Shown here piece by piece: positions 45,778 through 57,600 of a DNA stretch of 64,000 bases. Source of the DNA: Solea solea (lineage: Eukaryota > Chordata > Actinopteri > Pleuronectiformes > Soleidae); NCBI RefSeq assembly GCF_958295425.1, contig NC_081138.1:28131914-28195913 (forward strand), written 5' to 3'. Both the position numbers and the translations under genes were made by a program. The notes under the pieces were generated by a model, which did not search any database, was not told the origin of the DNA, and worked only from the letters and a program-made list of their open reading frames with translations. The first letter of the stretch is position 1, and each line of letters begins with the position of its first letter.

Positions 45778-47984
45778 TACTGACAACCTTTGGTTCCTAG
45801 GCTGATTTGAACAGATTATCGGACACATCAGCGCATCCCAGATTTCAAATCGTCAGTATTAAACAAGTTTGATATTTGCACCTCAGCAACGGGATGTTGA
45901 GTACTTTTGCTTAGAGCCATAACTTCTCAGCCATGACTTCATCCACAATTTTTTTTTGCGTTTCTCAGCACAAAACATCACACACACAGGAGCTATTAAC
46001 TGACGCCGCCGACAGACCACCTCTGTTTAAATCCTGAATTCACGTTAAATCACGTAGAACCTGGTGCTACATCTTGACTGGATCGTCTAATCTGGGCTTT
46101 CTCTGGATTAAAACGTGGAAAATCGTTAACAAAGTTTGTTGTGTCTGTGGTGGTTTTGCCAAAATCAAGTCAGATTTGAAAATCCTCTGGTGTGGAGCAG
46201 GCTTTCGTCAGTTAGCATCAGAAATAGCAACGCAAACTGCGTCATTTGTGACTCTTAGCAGAAGCGTGTCGCGAGCGAGACAAGTCACCCGGTAAAATAA
46301 TTATCGAGAATGAAATGCTTTGGCATCTCATTTGGAGTTGTTAACAACACCGGCTATTTTTTGCATCTCCAATTTGGCAAAATAAAACGTCGTGAGATTC
46401 CCAAGTTGTAAATAGTAAGGTGCAACAAAACATGCTCATTGCTAACGGTCGTCCTAATGACTGGAAAATGAATGCTCGTCATGGTGCTGTGCCAGAGATG
46501 ATGGCGCAATTTGCATCGCTGCCAAATATGAAGCAGACAAAGAAGAAATGACTGTATTGACTCAGGCATCGTGTGGTCCCACAAACGCCCATCACAGCCA
46601 AAAACCTGCGTAAATTGAGTTGAGCGTCAATGCCAAACTCGTTCCCTCTGGTCAAAAAAACAAGTTTAAACCTAGTTAATTATTAATTTTTTTTTGACCA
46701 GTGGGAATATTGTCAATTTAGCTCTTTCAATAAACTGTATTTGTTTTCCTTTAAACACGCATGTATGATCAAAGTCTGTGCTTATTAAACAAGAGACCTT
46801 GTGCCTGCAGTAGATTTCAAACACAGCCTGCTGCCAGTGTAATGTAATTAAGGCTTAGCGGGGTTTGATGTCTGTAGACAGTGAGTGTCTCAGTGTCTGC
46901 TTCATGCTCCACCGTTCATGGATTCAGGGAGGGGAAAAATAAATAAAAAAGGCTGTCAGAGGCTCAGGATGACTGTCAGGTCAAAGGTCATGTTGGGATA
47001 TGGTTAGAGGAAGAAGAGCAGCTCCGTGCAGCAGTGCACAGTGGCCCAGAGATGTGTTTTTAGACGGAGAATACGGAGCGTCTTTTTTGCTTTTTCTTTG
47101 CCCACAAGACTGTTATCATCCTGGCTGATTCAGTCTGAGGGGCCCCCAGGGGTTAAATCAGATTTGAATCATCCATGTGTGTGGATGGGGGGGCCCTTGA
47201 GGACAAGCAGAAGATGTAAACTGAAGCTGACCTCAGGAGTGGTCACTCCTCGTGATCTTGTTGAGTGTCTCAGAAGTTCCAACCACCGACGTGCTGCTTT
47301 TCTCCGCTGCGGTGAAAAACAAAAGTAGTGTAAGCATTGTTTGTGCTGGATGTTTTTCTTCAACACACGATGGGTTTTTTTTTTAAGTCCAAACCAAAAA
47401 GTAAAAGACTGACTTCATTATTTTCTCTTTCTTCCACGTCAAAAAAATAAACCATTAACCCTGACTACATCTAAAACAAACAACAATTTCTCTGACAGAT
47501 TTCGATGCGGAACTCTTACGAGGCCGTACGTTTTCATTTTCCTCAGGAGACGGCAAAACAAAAGCAGACAGAGAAGGGTTTATTTTAAAACTCTCGACAT
47601 ACGGTACACACATCTGGCATCTGTTTCCTTCTGCAACTCTGCCAAAACTTCTCAAAGGATAGCGAGGAGACTGGAACTTTGGAGGGATGGGCTTTGAGTT
47701 GCACCGGTCGCCCAAAAAACAGGACGGAAGAGGAAAGACGGATAATGAATGTGAACGCTCAGAGACACAAAGCTTTTCAATCGCAATTACCATGCACTGC
47801 CTGGCACTGCTGACAGTTTGAGAGGAGCTCTCTCAGCGCGTTTTTATTCTCATAAACAAAACACAAAGGACGAGCCTTACTCACGCAGATCTCACAGTCT
47901 GTCGCCTGTTCATGCAAAAAAGAACAAGATGGTGACCCTCTGTGCGGCTCATAGAATCCTCTCTCAACCTACACGACGAGCGTT
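45778..47984. other. Unassigned sequence
   Basis: No gene or transposon recognised. Short homopolymer runs at 46684-46695 and 47370-47384. Confidence 0.5.
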
Positions 47985-48300
47985 GCCTTGTGTGGAGTTC
48001 AAAACGAGAGGAATTCTTTTAAGTCGAACTGAATCTCAGCCTCGCCGGGCGTCTTTGTCCCCCGTGCCAGACCCCCCTTACCTCCGTAGACCACCACCTA
48101 CGCCATTCTCGTCGCCACGTCCAGAATCACGCGCGACAATGTGGGGGAATCGGAGGGAAAGGCGACGTGTGGGCCGTCTCTCCGCAGCTCCTGCTAATGA
48201 GCTGTAATCTGGAGCAGCGGGAGGCAATGTCTGCTCGAGGAAATTGCCGTTGCTCACTACATTTGTTCGCTAACGGAGGAGGAGGCGGCGGATCGTAGGT
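47985..48300. promoter_or_regulatory. CpG-dense block, function unknown
   Basis: CpG dinucleotides are clearly denser here than around it (for example ctcgccgggcg, tcgtcgccacg, acgcgcgaca and gcgacgtg). A 129-codon plus-strand frame (47818-48207) crosses it; the product would be basic and proline/arginine-rich but resembles nothing I know. It could be an unmethylated regulatory island, part of an unrecognised exon, or chance. No promoter motif decides. Confidence 0.25.
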
Positions 48301-48801
48301 GCTCATTTCCTGGGAGCAAAGTGGGCTGAAGGAGATGGTGTTACAAGCCTTTCTGGGTAATCAATGTAGCATAGCCCCATTTGTGCTAGAGGGAAAGCAC
48401 GCTGGGCAGTTAAGTGCAAGCCAGAAAAAAAAAAAAATAATAATAATCACAAGTGGTTGTCAAATATCAATGTGAAATGTTCTTGGTCCTGTGAGTAAGA
48501 ATTAGTCAGATCTAATGTGAGGCTGGAGATTGTAAATCACTCATTCCCAAGTACATCAGGCTTTCTGGTGTTTTTTTTGTACTATTTTTTCACTAAGATC
48601 TTGTATAACTGTGGTAAGTTCTCGCCAGTGAATTCTAAAGACTCTCAGTGGAACTTTGCCACGAACAATCCACGAGTAAAAGGATGCTGCTTTAAAATGT
48701 GAGCCCAAATTCATCCAGACTTTGTCATCTTGGATTAAACCCAAAGAACCTGGACATACTGTACATTATTTAGGGTAGTGAGCTGGCCTAATTTTTGGGC
48801 A

Positions 48802-49113
48802 CTTATAGGAATACTTCACCGCTTTGCATTTAGCTTTGTTTTACTAGAATAGGGGGAGTATTTTTTTGAAAAACCTCAGTTTCCCCTGAGTCGAGAAACA
48901 TCTTCATTCTTTTTTTTTTCTCCAGAATGTAAACAGTGTCCGCCATCTTTGCTAACAGTTACGCTAACAGGACCAAGTGTCTTTGTTACGTAACAAAGAA
49001 AAGAATGAAGATATTTCTCAACTCAAGGGAAACTGAGGTTGGGAAGCACATTTAAAGAAATAAAAAATACTACCCCTATGCTACGAATACAGAGCTAAAA
49101 GTGTTCCTTTAAG
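48802..49113. mobile_element. Foldback MITE with 42-bp inner arms, 312 bp
   Basis: The arms at 48872-48913 and 48999-49040 are inverted copies matching at 39 of 42 positions; the shared core includes aacctcagtttccc and atcttcattctttt. Similarity continues outward with small gaps: 'tttagctttgttttactagaatagggg' against the complement of 49070-49100, and the ends cttataggaa (48802) against the complement of 49104-49113 (cttaaaggaa). Thus most of the element can fold into one hairpin. A 20-bp perfect palindrome (48980-48999, centre ttacgtaa) sits at the inner edge of the right arm. There is no coding capacity. I recall 'AGGAATACTTCACC...TTTGCATTTAGC' as a fish miniature-element terminus. Confidence 0.8.
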
Positions 49114-49203
49114 TTGCTGAACCCACAACTGACTCCAAAGGCATTGCACACTTATATGAACATATGCTGTACTCATGTATAGTCTGTTCTCTTATTGCTA
49201 TAT

Positions 49204-49223
49204 GTTACACACTGGAAGTTTAA
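49204..49223 (+). mobile_element. Solo MITE terminus
   Basis: gttacacactggaagtttaa is another copy of the recurrent right terminus, 90 bases after the foldback MITE. No left partner is identified. Confidence 0.45.
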
Positions 49224-49710
49224 AGTGCGCCACCCTCTCCTTATGCTGCAAAAACCAGCTCCTCTTTCCCCTCCTATTCCAGACGCCACACCGTAATCCC
49301 ACACTTCTCCACCGTGTGTCCCTGTGTTTCATCATCCACCAGTTCCAACTCAGATCTGCTTTTAAGGGAAAGAAGTCGAGCTGGTTATCAACATGAAATT
49401 ATCTCTGTTTTTTCATTTGCATCCTTGAACATGAGACACCACCTGTGCGAGGAGAGCGAGGAGCAGAGGCAATAGATGTTTCCTTGACAGCGCTGACTGC
49501 TGTGGATAGGAAAAAAGAAAAGGTTTATGTCCACAGCAGCGGCAGCATGAGAGGAGGGAAGAAATAAATGTATTTCAATTCAAAGGAAGAGAGTAAGTGT
49601 CACAGAGGCACCGAAGGAAAACAAAATGTTTCAACGGAGAACGATGAAATGAGGAGAGAGCAGGAAAAGGAGGAGTAAACGGGTGGGAGGCTGAGTGTTT
49701 TTTTTTTTGT
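49224..49710. other. Unassigned sequence
   Basis: No gene or repeat family recognised. Confidence 0.5.
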
Positions 49711-49729
49711 GGGGGGGGGGGGGGGGGGG
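49711..49729. repeat. G19 homopolymer
   Basis: Nineteen G preceded by a T-run (T11 then gt). Quadruplex-forming potential; exact length uncertain in any assembly. Confidence 0.9.
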
Positions 49730-49828
49730 TTTCCACCTCAGGGTAGCTTGCTAAAAGCTATCTGCTCCCCTGGTGACAGAGCCCAGCGCAAGTTCTGAAG
49801 CTGGAGAACAGGAGCTTAAGATAGGCTT

Positions 49829-49846
49829 ACACACACACACACACAC
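49829..49846. repeat. (AC)9 microsatellite
   Basis: Perfect dinucleotide run. Confidence 0.95.
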
Positions 49847-50200
49847 GCCTCCCATTCCTCCATCAGTCTTTCCACCATACCCTCTCCCCCTCCCTCCCTC
49901 CCACCTCTTTCCATCATTATCCATACAGTAGCTTAGTCTGGCCTCTCACCCGGCCTGTCAACACTTCATTTGCAGGCATCTGTTCGTCAGTAATCTCATC
50001 TTTCTGCAGTCGAAATATCCAGACTCTCTTTCCCCCGCACTGCTCTGCCGCGACCCAGAAGACGCAGGAAGAGATCCACGCTCCAGCTCCAACCCTGAAC
50101 CAGAATCAGTCCTGCTTTATTACATGTCAGCATCTATTCCTTTCATTTTCATCTGGAGGAGACATTATGCCCCAGACCAGAGGGCAGAGAGGGGGTTGAT
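49847..50200. other. Unassigned sequence
   Basis: C/T-rich at 49870-49915; no gene recognised. Confidence 0.5.
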
Positions 50201-50225
50201 GGAGGAGGAGGAGGAGGAGGAGGAG
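50201..50225. repeat. (GGA)8 microsatellite
   Basis: Perfect trinucleotide run followed by an A-run. Confidence 0.95.
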
Positions 50226-50779
50226 AAAAAAGATCTGGATCTCTCATTGCTCAAACCACAGGTGTTTCTTTAATACTCTTCTTTGTTGGAGGTGATCTGG
50301 AAATAAGTGGGAGGGTTTGTCCTCCACCCCCCCCGCCCGCCCGCTCCCCTTTCCTCACCCCCCCCTGCAGGGCTCCATCACATTCTCTAGATTTCTCTCT
50401 TTTAAGACAAAGAGAATTTAATCTGCACTTTGCGACATATGGTGCCGCCCTCCCTCCAGCGCGCACAAAGGCCACTTTCTCAATACATTCTTGCTGTTAC
50501 AAGATTCATCAATAATTGAAGCGGCAGTCAAGGAAGGCTGCGGGGGGGGACGACACAGAACACCTGAAGGAGGATTCACACATGAAAATGTGGTCAGTTT
50601 TTTTTGCATATTCATACAGAAACACACGTCCACATATGGTGGTTTAAAAAACTGCCCTGTTTGTAGCTGGCAGGCTGTTCCGTGTGACTCACTGTGTTCA
50701 TATTCAACACGCCGGGCTGTTACCGCTCGCCCTCCACTGCTTTCTCATCTCACTTGGTGATAAATACGAGTAATAAAGG
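50226..50779. other. Unassigned sequence
   Basis: No gene recognised. C-rich runs (50328-50372) on the plus strand could form i-motif or quadruplex structures on the opposite strand. Confidence 0.45.
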
Positions 50780-51320
50780 GGACACATTAGTAGGAGATTG
50801 TCTTTTTTTTTTTCATTTAACTGGGTGACAGAGATGGATATTGATCACGCGGTGAGACATTGTCTCGGTAGGCCAATCTGTCTTTGTGCTGCAACTGGCG
50901 ATACATCAGCAATAATGTACAGGGCTACAGGGGAATAATGGCTCTTCTGTATGTCATGTGTATTCTTCACATTCTGCATGTAGTGCCTGATATTAGAACA
51001 TTATATGACCCTCACACAATAAGAAATGTTGATTTTTTTCTCTTCCTTACGCCACTCTCTGTGCAATCGAGGCATCTAAATATGGATTTGTTAGCGTACC
51101 GTTTCATATTCATGCTGCCTAAAACTTTGGAATTGCACAAATTCCCTTTATAGTCCAGGGACTCTTATGCTAATGCTTTCCGCAGACAGATCTTTGTATC
51201 ACAGGTAAGACCCCGCAGCAGCATCGCACGCATCCCCCTTCATAAATAGCAATCATTCCCGTTTGCAAAGCTCTGGGAGCATGTGATAAAATCCAAAGAG
51301 ACTCAATCAGATCGAGTGTG
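50780..51320. promoter_or_regulatory. Candidate conserved non-coding block
   Basis: Except for a T-run (50801-50812), the stretch is unique-looking, free of transposon fragments and of mixed composition with several TAAT/ATTA words. The texture suggests a conserved regulatory element, but that is weak inference. Confidence 0.2.
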
Positions 51321-51884
51321 ACAGGTCACCTGGTCGCAGAATGTGTTTTACATAGAAAATGACAAATTATTGTGTCCGTTCAGTGAAAACCGGACTTTTA
51401 AAATACATGTAAATAGGTCATAAGTCACAATGAGATTGTACCAAATGCAGATAATGTGAGTGGGAGTGGAATTACTACTGCATGGATACACTGAATCGAG
51501 TTCCCACTGCTTTGACCTGGAAAAAGAAAATATAAATCTGTGCACAGAAGAAGATAACAGCTGTAAAAACATGATGAAATAATGACATTAAAGGTGAGTA
51601 GAAACACACATGGCAGCAAACGAGCTGCTCGCTAAAGTTATTGCAGTATGTGACGTTGTGGGTCAGCCTGGAAACGCTTAACACTAACAAGCTGAAAGGA
51701 ACCAAATCGCCACCAAGCATAACTGTGTTTGGAAAATGTAGTGACAGAAAGAAAGAGAGAGAGAGAAATGATGTGGAAACTGGCTCAAGGTTTTTACAGC
51801 TTCAGCAGCAGGAAGCACCTGTGACCTTCCACATGTGTCTGTCAAATCTGCTTCACAGGAGGTAGCCTGGTGTGTGTGTGCTTG
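51321..51884. other. Unassigned sequence
   Basis: No gene or repeat family recognised; a GA-rich run lies at 51746-51766. Confidence 0.5.
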
Positions 51885-51990
51885 TACATACTGTATATCT
51901 TTGTGAGGACATTTATGAAACACAGTGACAGCATCTTGGCTTAGAATTAGGATTATGGCTTGGTTAAGGGTTAGGATTGGGCAAAAGTGG
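51885..51990 (+). repeat. Dispersed repeat fragment with GGTTAGG tail
   Basis: 'catactgtatatctttgtgaggacattt' followed by 'ggttaagggttaggattggg' matches the outer part of a common teleost intronic repeat, which I believe belongs with the copies at 6657-6810 and 39541-39690. The TTAGGG-like words are part of that repeat and not a telomere remnant. Confidence 0.45.
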
Positions 51991-52383
51991 TGTTCAGTAG
52001 CGAGTGGGCAATAAGGGTTTATAATTATAACTCAATATTCCATCATGATATCGCAGCGAAGATATATATCATGATATTTCCCAGAGTTTCAAAGTATAAG
52101 GGTGTGTTTCGACATGGAATGATGTATACTTCACAATGTATTTAGAATGCAAAATAAATCTATTATCATCAACAACACAGAAATGAAGCTAAAGCTTATA
52201 CTGTATATATGTAATTATACATGTAATGCATGTAATAAAGTGATAATTACTACCGGATGTCTTATTATTACTATCATAAAAAAAAAATGGGCCCAAGCAC
52301 AAGGTGGAATCAATCCTGGTGGAAAATCAGGGGACTTTTTGGCGTGTTTCACGTACATGAACGCGAGTCATTACACATGTTAT
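51991..52383. other. Unassigned AT-rich sequence
   Basis: No gene. It holds 'atatcgcagcgaagatatatatcatgatat', which is partly palindromic, and an A-run at 52280-52288. Confidence 0.45.
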
Positions 52384-52437
52384 AACACCGATACACACAC
52401 ACACACATTTGTGACTGTGTGTGTGTGTGTCGGTGTT
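52384..52437. repeat. CA/TG inverted repeat with shared unique flank
   Basis: The left arm 52384-52407 (aacaccg, then at, then CA units) and the right arm 52416-52437 (TG units, then cggtgtt) are complementary over 22 bases with a two-base bulge and an 8-base loop. The seven outer bases are not part of the microsatellite, so this is a true hairpin rather than two unrelated simple repeats. Confidence 0.85.
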
Positions 52438-53004
52438 CCTGTCGCCCAGGCCGAGCCTGAAGGCGGCGCGGGGAGACTGTGTGTGTGCACTGGGCTATGA
52501 CCACCAACAGGCTCTTACTGTCTCCATCCCTTCATCTCTCTTTCCCTAACATCATCCCCTCCCGTTTCTGTGCGAGCAAGGACACAGATGGTCTCACTCT
52601 GTCAGCCACGACTGTCCAACTGCAGACACATTTCCTTATTTACTCTCGGCTCAAGAGGTACGCTGGAGACAAGAGGTACCTGGAGACAGAAATGTCAGAA
52701 ATCAAAAGCGCCGTGCTCCACCTTAGTTCAGTGAGTGAGTGAGTGCAGCTTACGCCACATGTATCTATCTGTCCGTCTGAGAGAGAACTAACCGAACCCA
52801 AAACAAACCTGACATGTGTTCTCCTTTGTTGTGTTTGAACCCAATCCAAGACTGACAGCCATGCCCTCCGTTCTTATCCGGGCTAAAACCACCTGAAGTT
52901 ACATCTTCGACATTAGGTTTGTGTGGGCAAAGCACGAGCTTCCATCTCATAATGTGAAACGGAAACAAGGTGACGCAACATGGTCGTCTTGGTAGAGGAA
53001 GGCA

Positions 53005-53007
<3 letters not shown>
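52438..53007. other. Unassigned sequence
   Basis: No gene or repeat family recognised; a (GAGT)n-like run of four units lies at 52731-52746. Confidence 0.5.

Positions 53008-53065
<58 letters not shown>
53008..53065. repeat. (AT)n microsatellite, about 58 bp
   Basis: Uninterrupted AT/TA run; self-complementary. Confidence 0.95.
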
Positions 53066-53069
<4 letters not shown>

Positions 53070-53089
53070 GCTTATCCTGAGGCTATTCA

Positions 53090-53189
53090 GTGTTTTCATT
53101 TTAAAGTGATTATACGCTTATGACAGACTTCTTCGTCGTGTATTCAACTTCAGCCAATAACCTGCTCTAAATGCTACACTGGATGTTAA
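53090..53189 (+). mobile_element. MITE right-end fragment
   Basis: The sequence 'agtgattatacgcttatgacagac' is followed by 'gtgtattcaacttcagccaataacctgctctaaatg' and then tgctacactggatgttaa (53172-53189). It follows the right end of the fish miniature element also seen at 34270-34347. The (TA)n array immediately upstream may be an expanded internal segment. Confidence 0.5.
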
Positions 53190-54641
53190 AGCGTTCCTTT
53201 CAACCATTGTCATGCAAACACCGCGTGTCTCGTCTGTTCTGAAGACCTGCAGATCAGTTTTGTTTTACGAGAGCGCCACGTTAAGTAAAACCCAAACTTT
53301 ATACGATAAAAAGATGTTTTTTGAAGCTTGCAAACATAGTGCAACACCAATGGACTTGGTTTGGAAAGTTGGGTCCCAGTGGGTTTGGGGGTCAGGTCGT
53401 GACTCTTACCAGAAGCTAAATGAGACGGCTCAAATAGATTTGAACTTACTCACTGAGCTGTTTCCGTGGCTTTAAAATGAAATAAGAAATTCCACAAGAC
53501 GTTTATTGGCCAAAGTGAATCTGAGGTTCTTAGAAACCTTGGATCAGAGTCGGGTATAAAATCCATCCCGTCTGTAATGAGAGTTTACATGTAGGTCGCT
53601 GAATCTCTGAATCAGCAGATACAGACTGAAATATGAATCAGCTGATCTCTTTGCATCAGTTTAACTTGAAACAACTTTCCCTGACTTAAGCCTCCACAGA
53701 AACTCTATTTTAGGGATGGAGGAGGGGGGGGGGGCATATCAGGAGGACTCTCAGGACCTCAAAAGCCCCCTTGTCTCTCATTTTCCCCTCAAGCGTAAGT
53801 GCGGCTTCTGGCCGCAGGCGATTGCCTGCTTGGCCTGCCCTGTTGCAATGCTCCTGATTTCAGATTTGATTAGTTCCAGATATAGACCAAACTCAGCGCC
53901 CACTCAGTTACTGGCACTCTGAACCAGTGGGCAGCATCTGGTGCTCACATCGATTTCACGATAAAGTCATCTAAAAACTTCTGCTTCAAGGAACCGTCAG
54001 AGCGCGCTTCCTTATCGAGCCGAGATCAGAGAGACACTTGAGCAGAGCTGATGTGTCGTGTCGTCAGTCTGTGATAGTCTCAGCCAGGCGATGGTGCGAT
54101 TTTTCTTTCAATGGGAGTTTTTATCTTTGCAGTTTATTGCTGCGGTGGATGATAACAGCTCCAAACAGCCAGTGCAGCTTTGGTGATTAGTGAATGAAAA
54201 CGTGTCCTGGCATGTATTAAAACTGAAAACAACTGTCAGACTGTCACCTGAGCAGTGCCTCATCATCTAACGCTGCTTTGTACTGCACACAAACAACATA
54301 ATCACAGAAATGTCCACATCAGTAAACGGTAAAGGAGCCAGCTACCTGTCAGAACTGCGTCGGACGTGTACGGTAAGCAGGAACCCAACGTTTTTTTTTG
54401 GGTTCCTGCTCTGGTGAGGATCCAAGCGAGCTGAGCCGATACTAAAATGTGACGTCAACAGACTGCCAGCCACTTTGTGTTACAAAAGTACACCAAAAAT
54501 ACACCAAAAATACACCGATGTCCATCGCCGAGGTTCAGACACAACCAAGTACACCATCGCCTCGATGTCCTGCATTGTTTTATGTGTTACGGCAGTTTGG
54601 CGCAGCCGAGTCGTGCTATAACTCAAATTAACGTAGCCGAT
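53190..54641. other. Unassigned sequence
   Basis: No gene. It includes a G-run at 53725-53734 and a short tandem of an 11-base tacaccaaaaa unit (54489-54510). The last few hundred bases may be the interior of the MITE that ends at 54661. Confidence 0.4.
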
Positions 54642-54661
54642 GTTACACACTGTACCTTTAA
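54642..54661 (+). mobile_element. MITE right terminus
   Basis: gttacacactgtacctttaa is the least decayed copy of the recurrent terminus (reverse complement ttaaaggtacagtgtgtaac). The left end of this copy is not identified. Confidence 0.5.
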
Positions 54662-57600
54662 TGCCCGAAAAAAGTATTTCATAAATCTTACATCTCTCAC
54701 AGGATCAGGAGATACGGTCTAAAAAGAGCTACCAGCTGAGTCGGAGACCAGGTGACAAATATAGTTGCGACTAAATGTGTGCTTAAAAAAGATTTTGCTT
54801 GCCTGTTTGAGTGTTTTTTTTATGCACAAAAAGAAACCGACTGCATGTTTTTCCCTCTTTAACTGCTGCGCTCTCATGTGAAGCACGGAGTTTGAACTTT
54901 GCAGGTTTTTCCTGCCTTTTTTTTCTTTTTAACACTGCTCAGGGTGATAGAAGATAGCTCATCTTTGGATGGGATCCATTTTAGCTGCCGGGCATAATGT
55001 TCTGCGCTCATCGTGAAAGTATTGTGAGGGAGGCAGTATTCTCCCATCCTGGAATTCAGTATTTATGTCAGCATGTGTTGGTGTGTGTGCAAATGGAGCT
55101 TTTTGAATTTTTACTCATTTTTAGTTCTTTTCATGTACATTTCATTGTATTGACGATCTACGGTGTTATATCATAATTTGGCAGCCTCTTCCAATTTCTT
55201 CTGATGTAACAATGCCAATTATTATTCTGTAATATGTATATTTTTTTCCCTATTGTCTGTTTTTTCTGGGTGCCTGTTGCTGCAGGAGGTGCTTGACCTT
55301 TCCATCCCTTATGTATTTGTTATTATTTTTTCTTAATTTCATCATGTAAACCTTGTTTAGGGATTCCACATGTGTCTGATTTGGTGTTTTTCTGTGGTCC
55401 TTCGTCCTTGTGGTGCTTCGCTCCGGCTTCTTTTACTTGAACTTACAAAAAGGCCACCTGGCAAACATCCTCAAACGTGCGCAGAAGTCGTCGTTGTTGT
55501 TTACGGCGACATATACGTCGCGGCATCGATCTACTGAGCCATGTCGCTCCTGTTTGAACATGCGGGGGAGTTGATTTAGATGGATTCTTAAATGACACGC
55601 GCAGCCATAAATCTCCGTGCACGGGGGGGAGCCGCAGAGAGGACGTTTCAGGACTGCCTGGTGAAAATAGAATATTATTTATGGTGATGGTAACACTTCC
55701 TTTTCCAGTTGATGGTGTGTGTGTGTGTGTGAGCTTCGAAAGTATACACAGCAGGTAATGAGGAGACGTCTGCAGGGAGAAGTTTCCATTCACCAGTTAA
55801 TTGTGGAACAGTTGCACACGTTTGTGCACGCGCAAAAAAAAAAAAGAATACGACATAATGAGAATGAGACACACCAAATCATCCAACACTGCTACAGCCA
55901 TTATCAGGGAAAGAAGAAAAACATTAGGTGAAAAGCAAATATTGCCTCTAATGACTAACACTATGAACATTTGAGTTATTTCCAGCTGAAATCTCTTGCT
56001 CCCGTGAGTCTTCCTGCTTTAAATATCCCAATTTCCCAAATGGGAACTGCCCCTCCAGTGAATCAGTCCACCAACTATAGGTCGCCTTTAAATAAATACT
56101 CCTTCAGCGGCTATATGTAGAGTCGCTGCAACGAGGTGTCAGAGATCACACTCATGCCCCACATCCTAAAAGCCATATCAATATTCCATATCCACCCGAG
56201 TGTCACGGCCATGAGAGATGATTGATGTGTTTCTGTGGCAGTGGTTAGAAACAGAGCCCAAGGAGACGTGGGGGCAGCAGCGAGCGAGTGAGCGACACAG
56301 AACTCCATTTACCAACAAACACAAGACAAATCGCCCAGCGAGTCCCTGGCTTTAACTAATGTGAACCTATATGTGTGTGTGTGTGTGTCGTTACTGATAG
56401 ATGTACACAGAACTCGAAGACGGGGGAATATGGGAACACTTGGATGATTCTGTGAGCGTTTGAAATGTGGAGTGATTATATATTCATTTGGCTGTGCTGC
56501 AGATACGGCCGCTTCCTAATAGCACTTTAGATGATGGTTAATATTTAGCATTCTGGAGACGCAGCAGCCTGCGAGATTAATTATTCAAAAAAAAAAAAAA
56601 CAACATTACATGCATTTGATCCATGTCAGGGTTCCTATGGAGAAAGGACAGCCCAGTTTATAATAACATTCATTTGTTATTGATGTTTACAACATGTCTA
56701 CACGCGGGGTATACAATATTAATATACATGGAGGTACAACTCAATCACGTCAGCGCTGCTGAAGTGGGATATTGCAGAGGCATTTTATTTATTTAATTTA
56801 AGATTATTAGCCAGGGATATGGAAATGACTACTCGTGTATATCCTTTTTTTCCCCAGCTTTACGACTGGTGTACGGGTTGTTTTTGAGCCTATTTGGATG
56901 CATTTGTCATGCTATACCTGAGGCCACCATGTCTTGGTTAAAGCAGAGGCAAGGTGTCACTCGAAATTGTTTTGATAGATATTGCAGCTCGGCAGTGACC
57001 AAAGGGCTCAGATCCAACCACGGCATCCACATGGTGAAATGAGAGAGGTAGAAAGACAGAGGAGAGATTGTGTTATATTATTATAGGTACAGCAGCCAAC
57101 CATAAGAAAGATGACTTCATGAAAATGCACGACATGACAGGCCACTGGAAAAAACAGCAATTTATGTAAACATGAATCACACCCGTACAATTTACACTGG
57201 GGTTATATTTATATTACACATTTAAAATATGCAGCTTTTGCCTGGACTGTGAAAGTGTACTCCTACACTGCTATATATTCATAATTTCGATTTGAAGGGT
57301 TAAAATAATCTGTATTTGCATCTCAATTCTCTTTCCTAATATAATCTGTATCCATACGTTAATGTCCGTGATTCTACAAAGTTCTCCTGAGTAACAGAGC
57401 AAGAGTTTCTTCAATGAGACAAACAACCAGGTGAAACAAAGCAGTTAACCAAGCTTACATTCTTTCTGTGTCAGAGCAGAACTTGTACCACAGTCACAGA
57501 GTGAACCTTGTGAATGAAGCTCTCACTCTCTGTATTTAAAGTCTGAGCTTTAACCCGTCTCTCCGTCTGAGTCCGAGCCATTTTAAGATCGTCAACATGA

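Noticed and set aside
47818..48207. 129-codon Pro/Arg-rich frame as a real exon
   Set aside because: There is no recognisable domain, no convincing splice sites at its edges, and the length is explained by CpG-rich composition; kept only as a regulatory or CpG observation.
51950..51990. Interstitial telomere repeat (ggttaagggttagg)
   Set aside because: Only one to two TTAGGG-like words, and the context is a dispersed intronic repeat that normally carries them.
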